From assembly GCA_900544545.1 (NCBI GenBank), contig UQVY01000001.1:1-64000 (forward strand): a DNA stretch of 64,000 nucleotides, in the 5' to 3' direction. The notes beneath the pieces are model-generated. The model made no database searches and was not told where the DNA came from. It saw only the letters and a list, made by a program, of their open reading frames with translations. The position numbers were made by a program, and so were the translations under genes. Shown in pieces: positions 17,401 to 26,163 of this stretch. The DNA comes from an uncultured Eubacteriales bacterium. GTDB taxonomy: Bacteria > Bacillota > Clostridia > Christensenellales > CAG-314. Each line of letters starts with the position of its first letter. The first letter of the stretch is position 1.

Positions 17401-17775
17401 TGGTGGGCTTACGACATCAGAGTTAACCAGAGTCTTACTATAACGCTTAAATACGATCAGCCCACGGTTTATTTCAACGTCAAACTCGACAAGAGATATA
17501 CGGGTTATTTGTTCATTCTCGCTTACGTAAACGGTAAGCAGCAGGGACAGGCGCAGTTTATCGGAGAAGAGATTCCCGAGAACGATATCGTTAAGATAAG
17601 TCTCGATTTCAGTCAGTTTATGGCAAGTACGGACGTCAGGAGCGTAGAGGTTCGTTTCGATACGTGGGGTACGGCGGCTTCGACTTCGCTTGATTTCCAA
17701 GAACCGAAAAGCCAAGAGATTCCGAGAATCGGTCTTTGCCTTATAGATTTAAGCAAAAGAATTCTTGTAAAATAA
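14461..17775 (+). CDS. Chimera: serine recombinase N-terminus fused to a BspA-like lipoprotein
   Basis: Residues 1 to about 45 ('ITALYCRLSVDD', 'GESNSIKNQ') are the start of a large serine recombinase including its catalytic serine. Without a break the frame becomes 'LILAIVLSLAMILTLSAC', the hydrophobic core and lipobox of a lipoprotein signal peptide. Two InlB-type repeats follow (about 65-200), then a long run of LRR_5 leucine-rich repeats (about 280-840), another repeat with 'FTGWFFDNGTWEE' (about 910-975) and a C-terminal beta-rich domain. The host protein was probably a surface lipoprotein starting MKNQLILAIV; 'KNQ' is shared by both partners, so the join lies at 14587-14595. With 45 extra hydrophilic residues before the signal, export is doubtful. 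The fusion is visible in the sequence; its cause is inferred. Confidence 0.85.
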   Translation: MLELQTANKNKRTKNGGGEGITALYCRLSVDDNGTEGESNSIKNQLILAIVLSLAMILTLSACKTTVAVSAEAKNGSVAGVGSYYAGDSVTLTATPDEGYEFAGWYNGNEKVSDENPYTFTVNGNITLKALFVRIVRYSLTVTAGENGKISGSASGEYEAGEKISVTATPDEGFLFAGWFKGEEKVSDSATYEFVMPAEAVALTAKFEVKPAEKFSVVFYDYAGKVISAQEILCGESAEEPDSRLTAHAYSCFEFKGWDKDFENVTENLEIRPVYDYIPASDEHFEFTAVEENGEVVGYTIHFLSGMNPAEDGLFAFPEEHEGKPVIGFDAALNLVGWRKSGVRYSEMNLSLYIPDSFRSFGEDTFTSCVLKRIIIGKGLEKIDEKAMWKSVRVYEWVVAEDNPNFSADSTGLYNKDKTTLIHVGDTSVESYTIVAGVKNTYPYLFWNMYVRTVTIDADLESIGRAAFARSSLTNFVVNGSVKRLEDGTGGDTGEEGVFSLCSNLMSISIPGIEYVGRSAFADCNWLESITLDTTLKEIGRDAFVSCLNLIQIAYKDGATVNTAGNILIENNAVIVKNGSEILLEDGVTKGDLFLAYAAGIDEESYTVPETVREFALFAFAYSKVSEVIIPEGVTVIPGGMFYSAYVKKVSLPESVKILDEVSGSMGATNIIGSIGVFTNSSLETLEIAEGNALEKIGTCAFYGTSLTSFTVPSTVTYFGESVFGGCYSLSEVNVDEGSTILKSIGGVLYNFDLTELIVFPAASAITEYVAPETLVKARIEAFAYARAESVTFNEGFLELGERAFFLSGVKKIVFPESFTTLYATALNSFMCDTLTLEFRSATIPEVKGEDTEEVIRVAYAESITIRVPEEAFDAYIVWLDSVTENYSGYLDTTGYVNLSTFEFYTGDGETPYQTIESKRLMSYPVPEWTGEGTKYFTGWFFDNGTWEEELITPCRREDNKTYKLYARWSDTARKDGTTEWWAYDIRVNQSLTITLKYDQPTVYFNVKLDKRYTGYLFILAYVNGKQQGQAQFIGEEIPENDIVKISLDFSQFMASTDVRSVEVRFDTWGTAASTSLDFQEPKSQEIPRIGLCLIDLSKRILVK

Positions 17776-17893
17776 AACTCTCCCGAAAGGAAAAAGATCT
17801 GCGTTTCCGAGAATTGTTACTCGGGAACGTGGACCTTGTTTCGGAAATCCGACGGATTTTGAACGGGTTTTCGTTGCATAGTATTTCCTTCCG

Positions 17894-17934
17894 GTTCGTC
17901 CGTACCCGCAGTTATCCGCGGGTGCGGGCGGAAC
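17894..17934 (+). other. GC-rich stem-loop between two surface protein genes
   Basis: An approximately 16-pair stem with G-T pairs (GTTCGTCCGTACCCGC against GCGGGTGCGGGCGGAAC) and a loop of about eight bases. No T run follows, so it is either a weak terminator or a leader structure of the protease gene at 18019. Confidence 0.4.
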
Positions 17935-18018
17935 GAAAAACCGGCGTTTAATTCCGCCTTATATAGAATAAGCCGCAGAGAGTCTGCGCGGCAAAAACTG
18001 AATACCAAGGAGAAACAT

Positions 18019-21000
18019 ATGAATCAACGTAAAAAAGCACTTATCGTCTGTATGTGTATATGTATGGCTATATTTACGTTTACGGTGCAAGGCGCGTTTA
18101 CCTCGGCATTAGCGGAGGAACGCGCGTTTTTTTTGGGAGAGTAAAGAAAGCGTAAATATCGAAAGCGTCGGTATTCGGGTCATTCTCGAAAGCAAGCTTT
18201 CGGGAGCGGAGCCGATTTACGATATAGATCCGAAAACGGAAATCGAAATAATCGTAAAGCTTAAAGGGAAATCGCTTCTCGATAAAGCGGAGGAGTCGGG
18301 AATCGGGTTTTCGGAGTATCTTCTGACCGAGGAATGTTCGGATTACGATAAAAAGCTTAAAGATAAACAGTCGGACTTTCTCAGAGAGCTGTCAAAGACG
18401 GAAAGCTTTGAATTAACGCATACTTATACCGTGCTGTTTAACGGAATATCCCTTAAAATACCGTACGGACGTATCGGGAACATAGAAAAAGCCGAAAAGG
18501 TCGAGGAGGTTACGCTTTCGGAGATTTATGCGGCGCCTTCCGTTTCGGATTCGGTGAGCGCGGAGATTATGCAGGTCAAATTTGCGCGCGAGGAATGCGG
18601 ATTAAAGGGAGAAGGAACGGTTATTGCGGTCGTGGACACGGGTCTTATGGATAATCACGAGGCTTTCTCGGTTATGCCGACGTCTCCGGCTCTCGATACC
18701 GCCCGTATAGAGAAGCTTCTTCCGTATCTTACCGCAAGAAACGGCTATACTCTTTCTTACGAAGGCGAGGATTACGAGTACAAATATTACGGCGAAAAAC
18801 TTAAAGTCGAAGACGTTTATAAAAGTGCGAAGGTTCCGTTTTCTTTCGACTACGGCGACAACGATACGGACGGAAGGTCCTACGGAAACTCTCACGGTAC
18901 GCACGTTTCGGGCATAGCCGCAGGAAACAACGGCGTTGATTTTTACGGAATAGCCTGCGACGCGCAGATAGTCAATCTTAAAGTATTCAGCGACAAGTAT
19001 TCGAACGCCTCCACGACGAATATACTTGCGGCTCTTTCCGACGCGGTCGTACTCGGAGTGGACGCGGTAAATCTTTCTTTGGGTTCTTCCGCGGGATTCG
19101 TAACCTCCGACTGGATGCAGCCGTATTACGAGGCTCTCGAAGGTCAGGGAATCATAACCGCTGTCGCTGCGGGCAACGAATTCAACGCCGGTTACGCCGG
19201 CTACGACCAGAAGCCTCTTGCCGAAAATCCCGATTTCGGAGTTATGGCTCTGCCGGCTTCTTTCAGGGAGAGCTTTGCGGTCGCGAGCATAAACGCTTAC
19301 AAGATGAACGAAAGCACCGTTACCGCAGCCGGAAAAACGCGCCGATATGCGGATATGAAAAACAGAGATTTTTACGAGGAGATGGGTAGCAAGCTCGGGA
19401 CGGATTTTTCGGAGCCTTATGACCTCGGATACGTCGTTATCCCCGGAATCGGAAGCGAAGGCGATTACGAAGGACTCGACGTAAGCGGAAAAATCGCGCT
19501 TATAAGAAGAGGAACGATTTCTTTCGACGAAAAACTCGTTATAGCCGAAGCGCACGGAGCGATTGCGGGGATTATTTACGATAACGTCAGCGGCTTGTGG
19601 GTGTGAATGCAGGTTACGGAAGCTAAAATTCCCGCCGTATTTATATATAAGTCGGACGGAGAGGCACTTGCAGCCGCAGAGGATAAGATTATTACGCTTT
19701 CAAAAGAGCAGCATAAAGTTATCGATTACGAGATGTCCGAGTTTTCAAGCTGGGGAGCGACTTCGGCGTTGACTCTTAAACCCGAAATAACCGCGCCCGG
19801 CGGAAATATCTATTCTTCGCTGAGTATCGACGAGAACGGAGGAAACGTTTACGGCTATAACAGCGGAACGAGTATGGCTTCGCCCAATGCTGCCGGCGGT
19901 CTTACGCTTATACGGCAGAGAATAAACGAATTATATCCCGACCTTTCGGCGAAAGAAAGACTTGCTTTGACCTATAAAACGGCTATGAGTACCGCGGAGA
20001 TAAGAAAGGACCCGGATGGTAGGGTTTATTCTCCGAGAAAACAGGGCGCGGGACTTCTTGACGTCGCAGGCGCAATCCAAACCAAGGCTTATATTTCGGT
20101 CAAAGGGACGGACAGAGCAAAAATTGAACTGGGCGACTACTCCGAAAGAATCGGAATTTATACGCTTGATTTCGACGTAGTAAACCTTTCCGAAGAGGAA
20201 CTTCGTTATACGGTTGACGTTATCGCTCTTACGGAGGCTCTCGAAGAAAAGGACGGAAAGAGCTTTTTCGCACTTGCAAGCGAAACCCTCGGAAGAGAAT
20301 TTTCGATTTCGGTCGAGGGCGGAGGACGCAAAGAAGGCGAATTCGGCATAATCGTCGAGGGCGGAAAAAGCCTTTCGGTTTCAGTTTCGCTCGTTCTGAC
20401 CGAGGAGGCGAGAGAGTTTCTCGAAAAAGCGCCGAAAGGTAATTTCGTGGAAGGATTTATAACGCTCGAATCGGAAGATGAAATCGGTCTTTCTTTGCCG
20501 TATATGGGATTTTACGGGGATTGGACGGACGCAAAAGCCTTCGAGTACGACTATTTCGATGAGAATTCCGATCTCGTTCAGAGTTTTCCGATAATTCTTT
20601 CCGGCTATTATATGACGGCGTCGCAGACGGCAAGCGTATATTATCTCGGAACCTACGCGTTTGAAACCGAAGGCGGAAAGACTATCGAAGCCGAAGAAAA
20701 GCGTATTGCTCTTTCTGCCGAAGGCAGCGGAGTTTTCAGCGTCGATACCGTTTATTTCGGACTTCTTAAAAATATGGATTACGTTACGGTTTCGGTAAGG
20801 GACGCCTATACGGGCGAGGTTTTGTACGAAGTGACCGAAGAGAAGCTCAATAAATCCGTATATAATTCTTCCTACGATGCGATAATTCCGCAGATGATGG
20901 AATACGGATTCAGAGGGAAAGTCGATAAAATAGGAACGGATAAGCTTCCGAACAATGCGCGGCTTATCGTCAGAATAGAGGGAAAGAGCGAATTCGAAGC

Positions 21001-23299
21001 GTTGAACGGCAGAGAGCCGAAAAACGGAAACGTTGTCGAGATGCCCCTTACCGTAGACAACGAAGCTCCGCAGCTTCTGTCGGCACGGCTTTATAAAGAA
21101 AACGGAAGATTGTTTTACAGCGTCGACGTTTACGACAATCAGTACGTTATGGCGGTAACGCCGCTCTTTATGCAGGCGGGCAAAGAAAATTCCGGAATTC
21201 AGATTTTCGATTATATGACTCCCGTACTCGAGGAAGAAGCGGGAGCAATTACGAAACTCGTCTGGGATATAACCGATTACGAAGAGGATATAAAAGCAGG
21301 CGTTCTCGGCGTGGGAGTGTACGACTACGCGCTCAACAGAACGATTGCCGCGGCGAAAGGTCTTACGGCTCCTGCGGACTGGCAGATAACGGGTGTAAGC
21401 TTCGGGCAGGACGAAATCGTTTTGCGGGAGGGCGAAAAAATCCGCGCGGAATATCTTTCAGAGCCTTTCGGGACGGACGTATTTTTGGCTTACGGCGGAA
21501 AAATCACGGAAATATTCGCATCGATGAATCCTTCGGTGGCTTCTGTCGACGAAAACGGACTGATTACCGCAAAAAAAGAAGGCTCAACGGAAATTTTCGT
21601 TACGCTTCAGGCTGAAAATTCCTGCGGAGAAATCACGACTCATATCGCGAAATGTTCGGTCAAAGTCGCGGGCAGGATTGCCGACGGAATGACCTCTTTC
21701 TCGGACGACGGAAACGATTTCGTGATAGAGGACGGAGTTCTCGTAAAATATAACGGAAAGGAAAGCCGCGTAGTGATTCCCGAAGGCGTGAGAGTGATAG
21801 GAATAAGTGCATTTTACGGCAATGAAACGATAAAAACGATTGAAATTCGTGAAGGATTAGAGGGAATAGCTTCGAGAGCTTTTATGAACTCGTCTATCAC
21901 GGAAATAACACTTCCCGCGTCGATTAAAACCGTGGGCGAAAGCGCGTTCGAGAGCTGTCTTTGCAAAAAAGCGGTCTTTATTCTCGGGGAAGCGGAGGTC
22001 GTTATCGGGAAAAGCGCATTCAGAAATTCCGCGCTCGAAAGTCTTGTTCTTTCGGATAACGTCGCGGAAATCGGCGAAAAAGCCTTCGCGGGTTGTAAAC
22101 TCAGAACCGTAAATCTTCCCGAAAGTCTCAGAATTCTCGGCAACGAGGCGTTTTGTGACGCAATAACCGACGTAAAAGACTTTGTTTTGCCTGAAAATAT
22201 CGAATATCTCGGGGATAAATCGCTCGCTCAGACCAAAATCATCGCCGAGGAGCTGATAATTCCCGAGGACTGCACATACGTCGGCGCAAACGTTTTTTAT
22301 GAGGGTTCTAAGGTTTCCGCGGTCAGACTTCCGGCGAGCGTGGAGAAAATCGACTTCGGAAAACATCAATTTATCAATAATTATTCAGGTATATATCATA
22401 TTTCAGACACACATCCATTCCTCAGAGTTGACGGCGGAGCAATAATCGACTATGTTCACAACGTTTATTTGCGCTGCGTGAGCCTTCCCGACGACGGAAA
22501 AATCACGATTCCGGACGGAATTATCCGCATCGGAGAGCGGGCGTTTGCGTATGTTCCCGTGAAGTCGGTGGCCGTTCCCGAAAGCGTCGCGACAATCGGC
22601 GATGAGGTGTTTCGTGTGGAAGGAGTGAAAATTTTCTTCGGAGGAAAACTGCCTTTACTTGAGACTTACGACACGAAAGGTCGCTATTTTAACTTTAAAA
22701 ACGCCGAAATTTACGTCGCGGAGGGCATTTCTGTTCCGATGAGCTATATTTCACAAAGTGAAAATTCGATGACGGAGCTTACAAGTGAGGTCAAAGAGCT
22801 TCTTAAAAAGGAAGAAAGAACTATCGAAATTAAAAAATTAAACGAAAAAATCGCTAATATTGTCGTAACGAGCCTTGAAAATAAAGCGGAAATTCAGGAT
22901 ATAAGGGACAAATACGACGCTCTTTCCGAAGACGAAAAGTTGCTCGTCGATAATTATTACAAGTTAATTCTTGCCGAAAAAGATTTGATTTTGCTGGAAA
23001 AAGATGCTGAAAATGTCGACTATAAAGGGCAAATTTCGAATCTTGAAGAGCTTTGCGACGAATTGGAATCCGCAATCGAAAAGCTGAACGGAGAAATCGG
23101 CGAGGCTAAAAAACTCTCGGACGAAGACGAAAAAATCATTTCCGAGCTTAAGGAAGCGCTTGCTTCAATAAGAGGCGAAATAGCGAAAATATCCGTTGAA
23201 AAATCTTAAATGAGAACGAGCTTCATAGTTGCGCTGATAATTGCAATCGTGATTTCGGCTTTGTCAATAGTCATTATAATGAAGAAAAAGAAAAAATAA
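18019..23299 (+). pseudogene. Subtilisin-like (S8) cell-surface protease broken by a frameshift and two stops
   Basis: One long coding design is split into four frames. 18019-18144 gives a signal peptide. An eight-T run (18127-18134) then shifts the frame; removing one T continues into 'FWESKESVN' and on to TGA 19604-19606. The same frame resumes at once (19607) to TAA 23207-23209, and again from ATG 23210 to 23299. The catalytic Asp ('VVDTG') and His ('SHGTHVSG') are in the second part, while the Ser ('GTSMASPNAAG', about 19,865) is in the third. The TGA cuts an inserted protease-associated domain. Further domains are a lactocepin-like Fn3 region, a Big_2 domain ('SVDENGLITAKKEGSTEIFVT'), LRR_5 repeats (21,700-22,720) and a coiled coil. 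The last part is a membrane anchor ending in five Lys. Probably a decaying gene; three sequencing errors are less likely. Confidence 0.8.
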
Positions 23300-23370
23300 A
23301 GAGATAAAATCAAGAAAATTGCGCAATTGGTGTGATTCTTGTGATTACAAAATGAAATATTCGTATAAGG

Positions 23371-23408
23371 AGAGAGTCCGAGGGGAATCGGGCTCTTTCT
23401 TGTTTTTT
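23371..23408 (+). terminator. Intrinsic terminator after the protease gene
   Basis: AGAGAGTCCGA pairs with TCGGGCTCTTT (two G-T pairs) around a GGGGAA loop, followed by CTTGTTTTTT. Confidence 0.6.
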
Positions 23409-23496
23409 AATTAAGTTTTCACAAAATCAATAAAAGTTTATTTAAAAATATACAATTTGACGCGAAAAAAGCTCAAAAAGAAGCTTTGACAAAACT

Positions 23497-23525
23497 TTTA
23501 CATTTCGGCAACAATTTGCTATAAT
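23497..23525 (+). promoter_or_regulatory. SigA-type promoter of the response regulator remnant
   Basis: TTTACA, a 17-base spacer, and perfect TATAAT at 23520-23525. Confidence 0.65.
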
Positions 23526-23560
23526 GGAAAAGGTATAATAACTCACGATCGGAGGGCGAT

Positions 23561-23995
23561 ATGATTAAAATATTGTTAGTTGAAGATAACGCCGATTTGA
23601 ATCGTTTCGTTGCGACGAGTCTGAGAAACGCCGGTTACGACGTCGTTTCGGCGTGCAACGGAAAAGATGCCTTAAGCAAAACCGAAAATTCGAAATGCGA
23701 TTTACTGTTGACCGACATTATGATGCCCGAAATTAACGGATTCGAACTTGCCGAAAGCATTCGCACTACGGACAAAACAATGCCGATTATCTTTATGACG
23801 GCAAAAGACGATAAGCCGTCCAAAATGCTCGGGTATAATATCGGAATCGACGAGTATATAAAACGTGAAGAAAATAATGAAATAGCTGCTTTGATAGAAA
23901 ACGAAACGGGCAAATCGGGCACCGAAATGAAGAAAAACTCGCTTGCCCCTCAAGGGTTCAAACGAGTTTCACTTGGCGGAGAAAGAGGGATTTGA
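23561..23995 (+). pseudogene. Response regulator truncated after the receiver domain
   Basis: Residues 1-110 form a receiver domain with the acidic pair in 'VEDN', the phosphoacceptor Asp in 'LLLTDIMMPEI' (Asp54 or close) and the conserved Thr in 'FMTAKD'. The final helix ends early: the usual 'DDYIxKPF' appears as 'DEYIKREEN', and no winged-helix output domain follows. The last 45 codons run through the terminator and into the 3' end of tRNA-Ser on the other strand. It looks like a two-component regulator whose 3' part was replaced by the tRNA segment. A free-standing receiver is possible but the degenerate end argues against it. Confidence 0.7.
23931..23969 (-). terminator. Terminator of tRNA-Ser
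   Basis: On the minus strand, AAACTCG ... CGAGTTT with an inner CTTG/CAAG pair closes a stem followed by TTTTTC, five bases after the tRNA CCA end. Confidence 0.6.
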
Positions 23996-24067
23996 ACCCT
24001 CGCTACACTTTATTCGCATACTACTCCCTTAGCAGGGGAGCCCCTTCGACCACTTGGGTATTTCTCC
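23974..24067 (-). tRNA. tRNA-Ser(GCU)
   Basis: 94 bases including encoded CCA. The acceptor stem GGAGAAA/TTTCTCC pairs perfectly, discriminator G fits serine, the anticodon loop CTGCTAA gives GCU, the long variable arm is typical of tRNA-Ser, and the T arm is GAGGG-TTCAAAT-CCCTC. Confidence 0.95.
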
Positions 24068-24080
24068 AAATTGCCCGTAA

Positions 24081-24109
24081 ATAATACCACATCTGCCGCC
24101 GAGTGTCAA
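24081..24109 (-). promoter_or_regulatory. Promoter of tRNA-Ser
   Basis: On the minus strand TTGACA (24109-24104), 17-base spacer, TATTAT (24086-24081), 14 bases before the tRNA. Confidence 0.75.
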
Positions 24110-24422
24110 GGCTTTTGTGCGTTTTTATTCCGAAATGTCGCGATTTTTTTTTATTATTTTGGGCAATAATCCGCTTTCTTTTTATAAAATAAGGTTTTGG
24201 TGAGTAAAGGTGTTGTTTGTTCAATATATTGTTGCTATTCAAACACAATTTAAACACTTATATTTTAACATTCATTGACCGATAATCTAAAGTTCGATTG
24301 CAATTTAATGACAAGCAACAAAATAATGTAAAAATTAAGGATAATTAGCGAATGATTATGGATGATATATTGTATTTAATGCAAACATAATATTATTAAA
24401 TATCGTATCACAAAACAAACAA
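24110..24422. other. AT-rich intergenic stretch
   Basis: No open frame, RNA or repeat that I can support between the tRNA-Ser promoter and the end of spoIIR. Confidence 0.5.
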
Positions 24423-25061
24423 TTATTGCTCACAATCGTCTTTTTGTTGAAGTTTCTGTATCCATTCGATGAACAAAGAGTTGTAAGTTATTTTATCTGG
24501 AGCGTCGGGATTCTCAACTCCGCCGATAAAACAGAGCGGAGGATAGGCCACGCACCACCAATTTGCGCCTTTTCCGTCGCCCAAAGTTATGATGAGGGAG
24601 TCGTAAACGCCTTTAGGAAAAACCTTTTCGCCGTAGATTCTTTGAGGAAAAGTTTCTCTCGATATTCTTGTGTCGGACGAGTAATTCGCTCCGCACATTG
24701 ATATTGATTCGTCGGCAATTGCTTTGATTTGCGAGATTTGTGAAGAAATTATAGAAAGCGCCTCGTCTTTTGTGTCGCAATTGACCAATATTTTTCTAAG
24801 ATAAGACACAATTCTATCTCTAACGCGAAGCTTTACGGCTTGATCAAAGTCTTTGTCACTTTTTGCTTGTATATGAATTCTGATAAAATTTTGAAATTCA
24901 AACGAATATTCTGTAAAATTTAAATGTGAAATATCTTGTGAATACCTATCGTTCTTTAAGTGTTTATTTTGCGATTTATAAGTATTTGAAAGTAAAAAGA
25001 CAAGACCTGAGTATAGAACAACGAAAGAAAGTATAATAGCGATGACGAATTGTTTTTTCAT
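24423..25061 (-). CDS. spoIIR: Stage II sporulation protein R
   Basis: SpoIIR is made in the forespore and secreted into the intermembrane space, where it triggers SpoIIGA to process pro-sigma-E in the mother cell. The 212 residues start with a membrane or signal segment ('FVIAIILSFVVLYSGLVFLL', 5-24). The family core follows: 'FQNFIRIHIQAKSDKDFDQAVKLRVRD' (about 55-85), 'REYFP'-like 'RETFPQRIYGEKVFPKGVYDSL' (about 140-160) and 'GANWWCVAYPPLCF' (about 170-183). Length is normal. The ATG is preceded by GGAGGTC. It stands alone, downstream of no operon, which suits its forespore-specific expression; I could not assign its promoter. Strong evidence that the organism sporulates. Confidence 0.93.
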   Translation of the reverse strand: MKKQFVIAIILSFVVLYSGLVFLLSNTYKSQNKHLKNDRYSQDISHLNFTEYSFEFQNFIRIHIQAKSDKDFDQAVKLRVRDRIVSYLRKILVNCDTKDEALSIISSQISQIKAIADESISMCGANYSSDTRISRETFPQRIYGEKVFPKGVYDSLIITLGDGKGANWWCVAYPPLCFIGGVENPDAPDKITYNSLFIEWIQKLQQKDDCEQ

Positions 25062-25396
25062 TTTGACCTCCGCAAATGATTATGTAAAGCGGTGTTATCG
25101 GAGGCATTTGTTCGATAGGATTGTTCCCGAAGGTGATTATTGACGATTTTTAGAGGCGAAAGTTGTCGAATGGTTGGCTTTTTTTGTCGAAAATTGTCGA
25201 TTTTAACATTATTAACATCAATTATTGCCGCTATTTTCACGTTTTCCAAAGAATCACAGAATATACGCAAAGTAATTACTTTGTAGTCAAAAACATATAA
25301 TAAACACTTAAAAGACAATCAATTTACTTGCATATTTCACGTATTATAAATCGATTATGAATAAATATTTATTGATTTTTGGCGCAAAATATCACT

Positions 25397-25834
25397 ATGG
25401 CTGTAATTATTACCATCTGTGTGTTGCTGTTAGCTGTGATTTTGCTGATAGTTATCCCGTTTCCGATAACTGTTTTTTTAGAGAAAACCGAAGACGAAAA
25501 AGCTGAAATTATGCTTTTATTATGGGGTTTTTTCCCGATTAAACCGAAAATCGATATGAAGCAGGGCGTATCGGTAAACCCGCTAAAATTCATAACGATT
25601 AAAGCAGCAAAAGTGCAGATTTTTTTAAATCCGGCGAGAAAAGTCAGGCTTCTGTACGGCTTTGCGATTTTTGAATCGTTAATTTATGGCGTATTTTCTA
25701 TGCTAAATGCAAAATTTTCGACGAATTTATGTCTGGTGAGTGATAAAAAGAGTAATTTTTCAGCTCAAGTGAAAATTGGAATAAAAGTGTATGTTTTAAT
25801 CAAGGAGTTATTATGGAAAAAACGAGTAAAATAA
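25397..25834 (+). CDS. ytfI: DUF2953 family membrane-associated protein (YtfI-like)
   Basis: This protein of about 145 residues has an N-terminal membrane segment ('MAVIITICVLLLAVILLIVI') and a beta-rich remainder with 'FPITVFLEKTEDEKAEIMLLLWGFFPIKP', as in DUF2953 proteins. Members are usually encoded directly before YtfJ/GerW, as here, where the reading frames overlap by 22 bases. Biochemical role is unknown; sporulation-linked expression is inferred from its neighbours. Neither possible start (TTG 25379 or ATG 25397) has a good ribosome binding site; ATG 25397 leaves the better membrane segment at the N-terminus. Confidence 0.7.
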   Translation: MAVIITICVLLLAVILLIVIPFPITVFLEKTEDEKAEIMLLLWGFFPIKPKIDMKQGVSVNPLKFITIKAAKVQIFLNPARKVRLLYGFAIFESLIYGVFSMLNAKFSTNLCLVSDKKSNFSAQVKIGIKVYVLIKELLWKKRVK

Positions 25835-26163
25835 GGGAGATTGTTGAAACTGCTGTTATAAATTTGCGTCAGGCTGCTGAAACCAATACTATCGTCGGTA
25901 AGCCTATTGAAACAGATTGGGGGATGATTCTGCCTGTTTCGCAGGTGACTTTTGCCTTTGTTGCGGGCGGTGGCGACTACGGAAAAACGGACAATTCTAA
26001 GTTCGCGGGCGCAACCGGTGGTGGGGCAGAACTTACGCCCGTCGGTTTTTTGATTTTTGATGAAAATAGTGTTAGAATGGTGAGGAGCTTTGAGCAAAGC
26101 AGCTTCGAAAAACTTGTAAACGCAGCAAAGGATGTTTTTGGAAATGCAAAAAAGAATGACTGA
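25813..26163 (+). CDS. gerW: GerW/YtfJ family sporulation protein
   Basis: YtfJ/GerW is a small soluble protein of the spore needed for normal germination in Bacillus. The 116-residue product shows the family's glycine-rich centre: 'TIVGKPIETDWGMILPVSQVTFAFVAGGGDYG' followed by 'GATGGGAELTPVGFLIF' and a C-terminal amphipathic helix. The ATG follows AAGGAG. It is flanked by ytfI and a D,D-carboxypeptidase, the usual sporulation neighbourhood. Complete. Confidence 0.9.
   Translation: MEKTSKIREIVETAVINLRQAAETNTIVGKPIETDWGMILPVSQVTFAFVAGGGDYGKTDNSKFAGATGGGAELTPVGFLIFDENSVRMVRSFEQSSFEKLVNAAKDVFGNAKKND

Noticed and set aside
16600..17715. 371-residue minus-strand frame opposite the BspA-like lipoprotein
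   Set aside because: It arises from codon bias of the plus-strand gene (few TTA, CTA and TCA codons) and shows no domain or start signal.
18019..23299. TGA as a sense codon (tryptophan or selenocysteine) to rescue the protease
   Set aside because: TGA ends several intact genes in the window (hsdR, 46448, 48333), so it is a normal stop; the separate frameshift and TAA would remain.
25058..25318. Minus-strand frame of 86 residues upstream of spoIIR
   Set aside because: It is AT-rich, has no ribosome binding site and overlaps the strong ribosome binding site of spoIIR.
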